A DNA stretch of 8,440 nucleotides, from positions 1 to 8,440 of the forward strand of contig CANBTO010000203.1 in assembly GCA_947372405.1 (NCBI GenBank), written 5' to 3'. A program made the translations under genes and the position numbers. The stretch's first letter is position 1; each line of letters opens with the position of its first letter. The notes beneath the pieces were generated by a model. It made no database searches and had not been told where the DNA came from. It was given only the letters and a program-made list of their open reading frames with translations. This stretch comes from Verrucomicrobiaceae bacterium. GTDB lineage: Bacteria; Verrucomicrobiota; Verrucomicrobiae; Verrucomicrobiales; Akkermansiaceae. This document shows positions 1-6,630 of this stretch, piece by piece.

Positions 1-251
1 AGATTCCAGATGCCGAGGGTGCGGTTGCTGTCCAAGGTGATGTTTTTGTTACTACTTGCAAGCGATGGTGTGAATGTGCCGATCGCGCCGACACCGTCTG
101 CGACGATGCCGCCTGTCCAGTTGGCTGTCGCACTCCAGTTTGCAGATGCGTTTGTTATCCACGAGCCGTCGGTTGCCAGTGCGTTACCGGTTCCGAAGGC
201 CAGCGCCAGCAGTGCGGGGACGAGTCTCTTGATTGTCGTGTAGGTTTTCAT
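1..251 (-). CDS. Secreted autotransporter-type beta-repeat protein, N-terminal part only
   Basis: Reading minus from an ATG at 249-251, the frame stays open for 83 codons to the window edge, so the C-terminal part is missing. The protein opens with a clear Sec signal peptide: MKTYTTIKR, a hydrophobic stretch rich in Leu and Ala, then a cleavage site after GNALA (about residue 26). The mature part begins TDGSWITNASANWSATANW and continues with NITLDSNRTLGIWNL. This Asn/Trp/Thr-rich opening followed by short beta-strand units is what I know from Verrucomicrobiota proteins carrying autotransporter-associated beta-strand repeats, which are usually very long and exported to the surface. The visible repeat portion is too short to prove the family, and any C-terminal barrel or PEP-CTERM sorting tail lies outside. 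There is no convincing ribosome binding site before the ATG. The gene faces away from the decayed regulator copy at 574-650, so the control block at 456-573 lies upstream of it. Confidence 0.72.
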   Translation of the reverse strand, partial: MKTYTTIKRLVPALLALAFGTGNALATDGSWITNASANWSATANWTGGIVADGVGAIGTFTPSLASSNKNITLDSNRTLGIWN

Positions 252-455
252 ATTTTTGGATTCTTGTGGCGTTCCTGTCGGCAAAAAGTGATTCAGTGGT
301 TTGGTAGGCTCCGTGCGCCGGAATACGATGGTTTTCCGTCCCGCTCCGCTCCTTTGCATCACACGCATACGCATCTGAGCGAAGCGCGCAGAGAAATAGA
401 GTCGAAATGATGAAACTTAGTTTTTCATAAGGTCATAAGGCTAAGGACATGCACG
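252..455. other. Gene-free upstream region of the autotransporter-type gene
   Basis: No coding frame here looks real on either strand. The stretch is probably the 5' untranslated and promoter region of the minus-strand gene starting at 251. It holds the tandem 8-mer at 425-440 and a small imperfect hairpin at 375-391 (six of seven pairs, three-base loop, no T run after it on either strand). I could not pick out a convincing -35/-10 pair. Confidence 0.4.
425..440. repeat. Tandem perfect 8-mer TCATAAGG x2
   Basis: TCATAAGG occurs twice back to back (425-432 and 433-440) and is followed at once by CTAAGG (441-446), a third partial unit. Short tandem 8-mers just upstream of a control region can be binding sites for an activator. 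The repeat has no counterpart at the matching place left of the intact control region (5247-5262), so it is specific to the autotransporter side. Function unknown. Confidence 0.35.
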
Positions 456-573
456 TGATCACTACGTCGTCACGACTGTTATTGGGCAAACTATTCCCCA
501 ACCAAGCCCAAATAAAGGAAATTTTTGTTTTTGTGGCTCATCATCTGGACTACATTTGCAGCAGATTCCCACG
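456..573 (+). promoter_or_regulatory. Second copy of the regulator control region
   Basis: This block aligns without gaps to 5278-5395, the region in front of the intact regulator, at a constant offset of 4822 bases. It has three parts. At 456-478, 18 of 23 bases match, covering the palindrome; here the half-sites are CGT and ACG (465-467, 472-474), and GTCGT-C-ACGAC (466-476) is itself a perfect dyad. At 479-512 the sequence is diverged (about 10 of 34 match) but the length is identical. From 513 onward about three quarters of bases match, including a T-rich run and CTACATTT (550-557), which may hold the -10 element. Conserved ends with a length-preserved, sequence-free spacer suggest paired protein-binding sites rather than a protein-coding match. 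The block lies upstream of and divergent from the gene starting at 251. Confidence 0.55.
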
Positions 574-650
574 GCGTCTGAATTAGCCGAATTTATCGAC
601 CGGCGTGCAGGTGGCGGCGCATCCGCACGAGGTTTTGTTGATGGGCTCCT
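574..650 (+). pseudogene. Decayed 5' end of a second GntR/LacI-type regulator gene
   Basis: This is a broken paralogue of the start of the regulator gene at 5396. The codon aligned with the intact ATG is GCG (574-576), so the start is lost, although the following TCTGAATTA matches exactly. An extra base lies between there and a 15-base perfect match (607-621 against 5428-5442), which shifts the frame. After the shift the translation reads QVAAHPHEVLLMG, against QVAAHLREGLLQG in the intact protein, the first helix of the winged helix-turn-helix. Similarity fades near 650 and the rest of the gene is absent. It was probably once the divergent partner of the autotransporter-type gene to its left. 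Confidence 0.6.
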
Positions 651-721
651 GCACCACAAAATGAAACTTCTTCAGTCAAGAATGGGGTAGCTTTCTGGAA
701 AGCGCGGGGAGCACCGCTAGC

Positions 722-820
722 CTTGAAGACGCTGGTGCGGGCGGGATTTGCCGGGTTTGGAATATCAGCAGGGGCGGTGATGCGGGTGTCTGATCCGGCT
801 TGTTTCCGCAACTCGTCAAT
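722..820 (-). pseudogene. Fragment of a second VCA-type gene (33 codons)
   Basis: Read on minus, this stretch encodes a segment containing ELRKQAGSDTRITAPADI. It aligns without gaps to residues 65-97 of the intact VCA protein (4864-4962), with 21 of 33 residues identical; the intact protein has ELQKQAGADTRITASADI. This is the segment just after the N-terminal membrane helix, which from memory is among the best conserved in the family. Neither the preceding pilin-like helix nor the remaining thousand or so residues are present, so it cannot be functional. It starts about 20 bases after the stop codon of the small secreted-protein gene and points the same way as the operon. It is a relic of a second cassette, not a new small gene. 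Confidence 0.6.
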
Positions 821-840
821 ATCCGGGTGGCCTGCGGTTT

Positions 841-1530
841 TCACTCACTGCTCTTTTCCTTTGGCATACGGAAGTCGGAGAATGCCATGACGCGCGGGGC
901 GCGGCGTTTTCCTTCGTCAAAAACGAATACAATGCTGCGCGTCCGGGGATCGTGGCTCCATTGGGATTCAACGAGAGGGTGGGTTCGATCATCGCCCTCC
1001 ACGTGGAAATAGAGTTCGATGGGGTAGCTTTTGTCTCCGACCACGGGTTCTTTGAGCAGAAAAGTGGCTTTCGGCGCAAGACGGAGATCCTGGGAGCCGA
1101 CTTTGCCGACGACGGATTTGGCGGTCAGGTTGAACCACAGCATTTCACCGCGCCCGATTTTGTCGGAGTTTGCATTCACGATGTGCATCTGGATCGGGAG
1201 GATCTGGTTTGACGGATCGACCCCGCAGATGAGGTAAAAATCCTTCACTTCCGCAGGAAGCAGCACGGAGGGGGTTCCTTCCGGCACGCTTTTGGCATCG
1301 ATTGGCGGCTTGTTCAGCAACCAGAGTTTGAGATTTCCCGAGCGAAGATCGTAAACCGGGGAAAAGCTCATCCGCGGGAGCTCTACTTCCTGGGTTTCTT
1401 TGCCGTCAAAAAGATAGTAGGGACCAGCTGCTCCCTGTGGCCCGTTGAGGAAAAGGATGCGGGCGCTGTGGGGGGCTTCCTGCGCGCTTGAAATGGCAGC
1501 CAGGCAGAGAAACAAGAGAACGGTTTTCAT
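841..1530 (-). CDS. Small secreted protein of unknown function, partner of VCA
   Basis: The protein has 229 codons from the chosen start. It opens with a Sec signal peptide, MKTVLLFLCLAAISSA, cleaved before QEAPH, with no lipobox cysteine, so it should be a soluble exported protein. The mature part is beta-rich, with segments such as ARILFLNGPQG, YYLFDGKETQEVELPRMSF, GEMLWFNLTAKSVVGKVGSQ and a basic C-terminal region around SHDPRTRSIVFVFDEGKRR. From memory, similar hypothetical proteins accompany VCA genes in other Verrucomicrobiota, but I know of no function. Start choice: the ATG at 1528-1530 puts the signal peptide right at the N-terminus but has no ribosome site. An in-frame ATG at 1564-1566 would add 12 residues; it lies six bases after the VCA stop with GGAAG eleven bases upstream, so it is a real alternative. 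Either way the gene sits directly downstream of VCA in one operon. Confidence 0.8.
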   Translation of the reverse strand: MKTVLLFLCLAAISSAQEAPHSARILFLNGPQGAAGPYYLFDGKETQEVELPRMSFSPVYDLRSGNLKLWLLNKPPIDAKSVPEGTPSVLLPAEVKDFYLICGVDPSNQILPIQMHIVNANSDKIGRGEMLWFNLTAKSVVGKVGSQDLRLAPKATFLLKEPVVGDKSYPIELYFHVEGDDRTHPLVESQWSHDPRTRSIVFVFDEGKRRAPRVMAFSDFRMPKEKSSE

Positions 1531-1572
1531 GTGGGAAGCGCTGGATTTGCATGGAGCGGACATCATTGAAAC

Positions 1573-4500
1573 TCAAACTTCCGCCCTGTTGAGCCAGCGG
1601 AAGGAGATGATCTCAAATTTGCGCCCGAAGGTGAGGTTGGTCGGACTGAGGGGAATGGTGGTGATGTCTGGCGCGTCGCTGGGATCGATGAAGTCCCGCG
1701 TCCTCCGGATGGACGCCTCGCACCACGCGCGGGCCTGAACGGAACCATCGGCGGAGCGGGATTCACCGTAGGCGCGAACGGTGAAGGTGTCATCCCGGGC
1801 TGAGAGAATGGGAGCGAGAGGACGGAGGATGTCCGCTTGGCGCGTCCAACCGGGAAGACCGTAGGTATTGTAACCAATGGCGGCCTCCGGGAAAACATAA
1901 CCAGTGTCACGAAGCGTGGAAGCGGCAAATGGCGTTGCCGACGATGCTACGGATTCATTTTGAATCGTCTCGAAGGGGTTGAGGCTGGAGTTTGCGGCAA
2001 ACGCATTGAGGGCTGTCTGGATCGCTCCACCCATGGCGAGTCCGGCATCAGTTGAGAGCTGTCGGTTCACGAACTCGGAAAGCGACAGGAAGGGACCGCG
2101 TTTGCGGACTTGCTCAACGATTTTTTCGGCAAGGAAATCCAGCTTCTCATCAGTAAAGACGCGGTAGCCAGTGAATTGCGTGGTGTCGGCATACTCGCCG
2201 GCAACTTGTGGTGGTTCGCCCGCCGCCCTGTCTCCCGCGACGCTGGTCCGGCTGACCGCGTAATCCGCCTGTGCAGCGAGCGTGATGGATCCGCTGCGTT
2301 CGGCATATGGCAATTTCTGGTTTCGAGCATGACCGAGAAGAGCACGCCACGCTTTTACAGAGGTGGAATTGACGTTGAACATTCCTTCCACTTCGATACG
2401 GGACGCTATGGTTTTCCATGAGTCTGGAGGTTGCACCCTGGCTGAGTAAATCGCGCCAGCTTTTGTGGAATCGGTCACCTGGTCTTCACGAATAGGAGTG
2501 TAGGCACGGTTGGTCAGGGGCTCGTTTCCAGCGAGCCAATCGGTGAAGATTTTCTGTTGGTCCACGACGACGGAGGAACCAAAGCCGCTGGGCACCGGAA
2601 TAATCGAGGAAAAGAACCAGTCGTCAAAAAGGACTTGGTTGGCGCAATAGGAATCATCCTGTTGTTCGTTGTCACGCGCATTGGCGCGGCTGCTGGCGGT
2701 GTTGACGATGTTGTCTTTTGGAATGAGTGGAGAGGCGTCCGAGTTGGCCACCACGTTGCCACTGTAAGGAGGAGTCGGATTCAAGCCCCGAATGTCCATC
2801 TGGGACAAATCAGCCAGGGAAACCAGCGGGCGGGCAGGGAGTTCCGCGATAATCATTCGGGAGACGCCATCGGCTTTACGCACGCCGGTGACGATATAAC
2901 TGCTGTTGGTGGTGTTATCCACGTCCGGCAGCATGTCACCTCCACCTGATGGATGTTCCACCACGCTGAAGTCCCATGGGCAATTGAGGAGGTTTTCATT
3001 GCCGGGGTAGGTGTCTGTGAACCTGGCTTCTCCGTTGGAGGCAAAGAAATCCACGACGGGATTGGCCTGAACCATCCCTTTCGTGGCTGTGGCCCTGTAG
3101 TTGGAAATACGGGAACCCAGCGTCATTGAGAGAAAAGGCATTGGCTTGATGGCACATTGAGCCAGTGTGGCTGTGGCCAGTCCGGTTATGGGTGGATATA
3201 ATTTATCCGCGTCTGACCTCGCGTAGAATATTTGGAACCAGCTATGTGATTTGCCAGAGCCGTAATTATCGACAAACCATTGATAGGCACTTCCACATAC
3301 ATCAATGTTTCCGGATGTCGCGGTTTTTCTGGATGGGACATCGAATTTGGCATCGACCCCGATGGATGCCGATCCGGGCAAGGAGACTGTATTCATATTG
3401 AATGGGGCCGCAGACCCCGAACCGGTGATTCTTCTGTCCAATGTGTAGAATACCCCCGCTCCGGTCCGGACACCCGGTGACAGATCAATTGTCGCACGCA
3501 CAGAGTTGTTTGTCGTTACATCTTGCAAGGAGCCCGCGGAAGGGCTGAAGATGCGTGTTTCCCCAGGGTCTAAAATGAGGGGTTTAAATTTTGTAGGATC
3601 CGGATCCTGGTTGATATTCAGCCTGTAATCCTGAATTCCCTGGTTCGTGGCCAAACTTTTGTTTTGATAATCAGGGAGGCTGCTGCCTCCCTGGACCGCC
3701 CAGTATTCCGAGTCCAAACTTGCTCCGGAAAGCTTGTGCCTGAGGGCCAAAGGCCAGGTGTAAGCGGGACTGATCATCAGACGGCCATTGAGAGTGATCC
3801 TGACATTGTAAGGATTCCACAAGGTGACGATGGGCGTGTAAAGAACCGCCGGGCGATACATTCCGGGAGTCGCTCCGACAGTCGTGGCGTAGTGGGAAAC
3901 GATCATTTGCACCCTGGCCATCTGGGGCATAATCCTGATATCGTGGAATGTCAGGGCGGCATATGCTGCCGACCCGTCATCCGGCCAGCTTATGCAGTTG
4001 AGATTCGGCGCGCTCGTGGTTGTTGCTGACATTCTCTTGTAGAGTGTCGCGTAGTTTTTGATTTTTGCCCAACTTGCGATGGGGCCTCGTCTGGCCCAAT
4101 ACTCTCTCAGCGTGCTGCTGCGGTAATCAGCCCAATGGTAGAGCATGCTGTTGGCAGGCTGGTAATCAGTCGCGTTTGCGGGACGGGTGTATTTGAGGGT
4201 TTCGGTCGGGCTGATGTTGAAAAACTCCAGGCCTGAGGTCGGTTGGGCATCCCAGCTTTCGGTGAGGAGTGAGAGGTCTTTCCGCCAGCCGCCGGTGGCG
4301 ACATTGGTTAGGAGCCCACTGGCATTGGCGGAGAGGTCGTGAAAGCTTTTGGTGGGCTTCACAGCGGCTGCTCCGTCGGTGATGAAATCCGCAGAGCCGC
4401 GGCTGATCGCTTTGCGAGCCAGAACAGGATCTGTCAAAACGCGGTTCATCCCGAAGGGTTCCGGATCGGTGACCGCATGACTCCGGTTGCGGTCCGCCCA

Positions 4501-5154
4501 CTGGGCAGTGGAAGGATTGGCCTTGTCGGATGGCTTGGGAGAGAGGGCTTTCTGGTTTTCGCCGGATACCCACCACGCCATGGCTCCCTTGTTGCCCACT
4601 TTCTGCGGAACAACGTGAACCTGACGCAGGTCTGTATCGGCAAGGCTGCCGGTGCTGACAAGGGGGATCGTGCCGGAAGAAGCGGTTTTTCGGACGAGAG
4701 ATGCGGCATCTGCCGGGAGCGAGACGCCATTTCCACCGGATACGAGCCAGGAGAGGAAGCGTCCATTGCCGCTGGAGGCAGGTATGGCTTTTGACGCATA
4801 GTCAGGGGCGAGCGGCCGGCCCTTGAGGTTGCCGGACTGTTGTTGGTTCTTGCCCTCCCAGCTTTTCCAAACACCCGTGAGAGGAGGGTTGTCGGACTTC
4901 AGAATATCGGCTGAAGCCGTGATCCGGGTGTCAGCACCAGCTTGTTTCTGCAACTCACCGATTGCCAGCATGAGGGCGAGGCGCGCATTGGACTGCGCTT
5001 CCGATCGGGCGACTCCCTGCGAAGTGCTCCTCAGTGATACCGCCGAGATGCCCAGCAAGCCCACCGCAACAACGGTTAGAAGGATCATCAGCGAAAGTGT
5101 GACGACAAGAGCAAAGCCCCGCATCCTTGCGCGGCTTTCAGCAGTTTGTTTCAT
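1573..5154 (-). CDS. Verru_Chthon cassette protein A-like large pseudopilin (VCA)
   Basis: This 1193-residue protein begins with a pilin-like leader: basic residues up to RMRG, then FALVVTLSLMILLTVVAVGL (residues 14-33) and the rest of the membrane helix to about 40. Cleavage is expected after Gly13. The usual Glu at mature position 5 is missing, as in GspK and PilX-type minor pilins. Next come SEAQSNARLALMLAIGELQK and QAGADTRITASADIL, which I recognise from Verru_Chthon cassette protein A. The long middle is Ser/Thr/Asn-rich with no motif I can name. Near the C-terminus, RGPFLSLSEFVNRQ (about 1019-1032) resembles the GspK-type helical motif, and DTFTVRAYGE (about 1122-1131) with RAWCEASIRR follows. 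It likely sits in the inner membrane and caps or primes a pseudopilus, but that is inference. I see no cassette partners B, C or D in the window; the only operon mate is the secreted protein downstream. There is no clear ribosome site at the ATG, and Met11 is an alternative start. Confidence 0.82.
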   Translation of the reverse strand: MKQTAESRARMRGFALVVTLSLMILLTVVAVGLLGISAVSLRSTSQGVARSEAQSNARLALMLAIGELQKQAGADTRITASADILKSDNPPLTGVWKSWEGKNQQQSGNLKGRPLAPDYASKAIPASSGNGRFLSWLVSGGNGVSLPADAASLVRKTASSGTIPLVSTGSLADTDLRQVHVVPQKVGNKGAMAWWVSGENQKALSPKPSDKANPSTAQWADRNRSHAVTDPEPFGMNRVLTDPVLARKAISRGSADFITDGAAAVKPTKSFHDLSANASGLLTNVATGGWRKDLSLLTESWDAQPTSGLEFFNISPTETLKYTRPANATDYQPANSMLYHWADYRSSTLREYWARRGPIASWAKIKNYATLYKRMSATTTSAPNLNCISWPDDGSAAYAALTFHDIRIMPQMARVQMIVSHYATTVGATPGMYRPAVLYTPIVTLWNPYNVRITLNGRLMISPAYTWPLALRHKLSGASLDSEYWAVQGGSSLPDYQNKSLATNQGIQDYRLNINQDPDPTKFKPLILDPGETRIFSPSAGSLQDVTTNNSVRATIDLSPGVRTGAGVFYTLDRRITGSGSAAPFNMNTVSLPGSASIGVDAKFDVPSRKTATSGNIDVCGSAYQWFVDNYGSGKSHSWFQIFYARSDADKLYPPITGLATATLAQCAIKPMPFLSMTLGSRISNYRATATKGMVQANPVVDFFASNGEARFTDTYPGNENLLNCPWDFSVVEHPSGGGDMLPDVDNTTNSSYIVTGVRKADGVSRMIIAELPARPLVSLADLSQMDIRGLNPTPPYSGNVVANSDASPLIPKDNIVNTASSRANARDNEQQDDSYCANQVLFDDWFFSSIIPVPSGFGSSVVVDQQKIFTDWLAGNEPLTNRAYTPIREDQVTDSTKAGAIYSARVQPPDSWKTIASRIEVEGMFNVNSTSVKAWRALLGHARNQKLPYAERSGSITLAAQADYAVSRTSVAGDRAAGEPPQVAGEYADTTQFTGYRVFTDEKLDFLAEKIVEQVRKRGPFLSLSEFVNRQLSTDAGLAMGGAIQTALNAFAANSSLNPFETIQNESVASSATPFAASTLRDTGYVFPEAAIGYNTYGLPGWTRQADILRPLAPILSARDDTFTVRAYGESRSADGSVQARAWCEASIRRTRDFIDPSDAPDITTIPLSPTNLTFGRKFEIISFRWLNRAEV

Positions 5155-5395
5155 GATCGTGAGGTATTGATGAGAAATTGCTTTTGGGACAAAGGCTGTT
5201 GAAGAAGTCGGTTGCTGAAAATGGAGGATGGAGAAAAGAAACCCTAAAGTATTTCAACAGATCAAAGCACCCGTTTGTGGTCACTTCGTAATTACGACTG
5301 ACACAGAAACGGATACGGCCATGCCCATATCGGGTAAAGTAACTTTTTGTTTTTCAGGCTCGACATCTGGCTTACATTTAGAGCAGACCATCCCG
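5155..5395. promoter_or_regulatory. Divergent control region between VCA and the regulator
   Basis: These 241 bases separate the two divergent starts and should hold both promoters. On the regulator side, 5278-5395 matches the block at 456-573. A possible promoter is TTTTCA (5351-5356), 16 bases, then TACATT (5373-5378); the same 16-base spacing occurs in the second copy (TTTTGT, TACATT). Further left, CTGTTGAA (5196-5203) and its exact reverse complement TTCAACAG (5253-5260) sit 57 bases apart. I found no convincing promoter for VCA. A frame runs open from an ATG at 5228 into the regulator, but I treat it as non-coding. Confidence 0.55.
5286..5297. promoter_or_regulatory. Perfect 12-bp palindrome, candidate operator
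   Basis: TCGTAATTACGA is a perfect dyad 98 bases before the regulator start. In the second copy the aligned bases (464-475) keep CGT at 465-467 and ACG at 472-474, a central T and an A, and the following CGACTG is identical. A dyad at a fixed place in front of an autoregulated GntR/LacI-type gene is the expected position and form of its operator. Binding by this regulator is inferred. Confidence 0.45.
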
Positions 5396-6463
5396 ATGTC
5401 TGAATTACGCATTTCATCGGGTGCCCAGCAGGTGGCGGCGCACTTGCGCGAGGGGCTGTTGCAAGGGCGCTGGAGCGGAGTACTACCGGGGAGGACACGA
5501 CTGGCAGCGGATCTTGGGGTCAGCGGCAAGATCGTGGAGGCCGCGTTGGGGATTCTCGAACGTGAGGGCCTCCTGTTAGGGCAGGGGCCGCGGCGACGGC
5601 GCGAGGTCTTGATTCCGGAGGGCGCAATAAAGCCCCGCCCGCTGCGGGTGGCGCTGATGCTTCACGAGGCCAGCAATACGCAAGTACACTACAATGTGGC
5701 GCTGCAGCACCTCCTGATTGAAGCGGGGCACCAAGTCCTTTTCGCGCCGCATAATCTGTCCGAACTCCGGATGGATGTGCAGCGGGTCGCCAGGGTGGTC
5801 GGCAAGATTGAGGCCGATGCCTGGGTGGTGGTGAGCGGCTCACAAGATGTCCTGCGTTGGTTCACCCAGCAACCAACGCCATCCTTTGCCCTGTTCGGAC
5901 GCAGACGGGCGGTGCCGATAGCCGGCGTCGGACCCGAACACCTGCCAGCCCTGCTGACCGCCGTGCGAAGGCTGCTTGACCTGGGCCACCGCCGCATCGT
6001 CAACTTGGTGCGCCCGGAACGGAGGATTCCCTATCCCGGGCGCTTGGAGCGCGCCATACTCGATGAGATCGCGGCCAAAGGGATACCGGTCGGGCCATAC
6101 AACCTGCCAGACTGGGACGGCACCCGGCAAGGGTTATACAGGTGCCTTGACGGGCTGTATCAACTAACCCCCCCCACCGCGCTGATCATCGACGAGACAA
6201 ACGTCTTCACCGCCACCCAGCAATACCTTGCCCGCCGGGGTATTCTGTCACCGGAGCACGTCTCTCTCGTTTGCTGTGAATACGACCAGGCTTTCGACTT
6301 GTTCGAGCCTCCAGTCACTCACATTCGCTGGGACTCACGCCCTTTGGTACGGCGCATCGTTCGCTGGGCCAACAATGTGGCCCGCGGCATTGAAGATCGC
6401 CGCGAAAGCTTCACCAAGGCAACTTTTGTCGTGGGGGGGACGATCGGGCCGGTGAAACAATGA
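5396..6463 (+). CDS. GntR-type winged-helix regulator with LacI-like sugar-sensing domain
   Basis: From the chosen start the protein has 355 residues. Residues 10-70 form a GntR-type winged helix-turn-helix: QQVAAHLREGLLQGRW, PG at 31-32, LAADLGVSGKIVEAALGILE (36-55, including the recognition helix), then EREGLL and a basic wing GQGPRRRREV. From about residue 83 (LRVALMLHE) to the end it looks like the periplasmic-binding-protein fold of LacI regulators, with LLDLGHRRIVNLV in the position of the usual GHRRIA motif and VSLVCCEYDQAF near the place of VSVIGFDD. The head-sensor pairing resembles AraR of Bacillus, so a sugar or oligosaccharide effector is likely; which one cannot be read. Start choice: the ATG at 5396-5398 gives a normal-length head, with GAG eight to ten bases before it as a weak ribosome site. 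In-frame ATGs at 5228 and 5321 would add 56 or 25 residues that overlap the palindrome or promoter-like block. It probably controls itself and the divergent VCA operon. Confidence 0.85.
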   Translation: MSELRISSGAQQVAAHLREGLLQGRWSGVLPGRTRLAADLGVSGKIVEAALGILEREGLLLGQGPRRRREVLIPEGAIKPRPLRVALMLHEASNTQVHYNVALQHLLIEAGHQVLFAPHNLSELRMDVQRVARVVGKIEADAWVVVSGSQDVLRWFTQQPTPSFALFGRRRAVPIAGVGPEHLPALLTAVRRLLDLGHRRIVNLVRPERRIPYPGRLERAILDEIAAKGIPVGPYNLPDWDGTRQGLYRCLDGLYQLTPPTALIIDETNVFTATQQYLARRGILSPEHVSLVCCEYDQAFDLFEPPVTHIRWDSRPLVRRIVRWANNVARGIEDRRESFTKATFVVGGTIGPVKQ

Positions 6464-6630
6464 GAGAGCATTGAGAACAGAACAATAATCCACCACGGTA
6501 ATTCAACCATTATTCGGTCGGGGGACCACTTCCCGGGTGGGCAACCTCTCCCCCACCCCGCCAGGTGGAATCACCATGCAGCAGGAAAAACCGGGGCGCC
6601 CGGATGCCGGTGGCCTGGTTGATGTGGATG
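6464..6630. other. Gene-free stretch after the regulator
   Basis: Both strands were read. Minus frames are open but Arg/Pro-rich and unlike a protein. CAATG-AGAGAG-CATTG (6464 region) and AATAAT...ATTATT are weak inverted repeats without a T run, so I see no intrinsic terminator for the regulator. Nothing else is supported. Confidence 0.3.

Noticed and set aside
375..391. Hairpin as a terminator
   Set aside because: One mismatch in a seven-pair stem and no T run on either strand.
462..659. Antisense 65-codon frame with CCKC motif as a zinc-binding protein
   Set aside because: It lies opposite the control block and regulator relic; its likeness to the frame at 5281-5529 follows from the DNA repeat.
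593..844. 83-codon minus frame starting with ATG at 844 as a small gene
   Set aside because: Only codons 9-41 resemble anything, and that is an internal VCA segment. Its ATG overlaps the stop region of the secreted-protein gene, and the rest runs antisense through the regulator relic.
5228..5395. N-terminal extension of the regulator from ATG 5228 or 5321
   Set aside because: The extra residues precede a normal-length winged-helix head and cover the palindrome and promoter-like block. GGAGG touches the 5228 ATG directly, too close to serve it.
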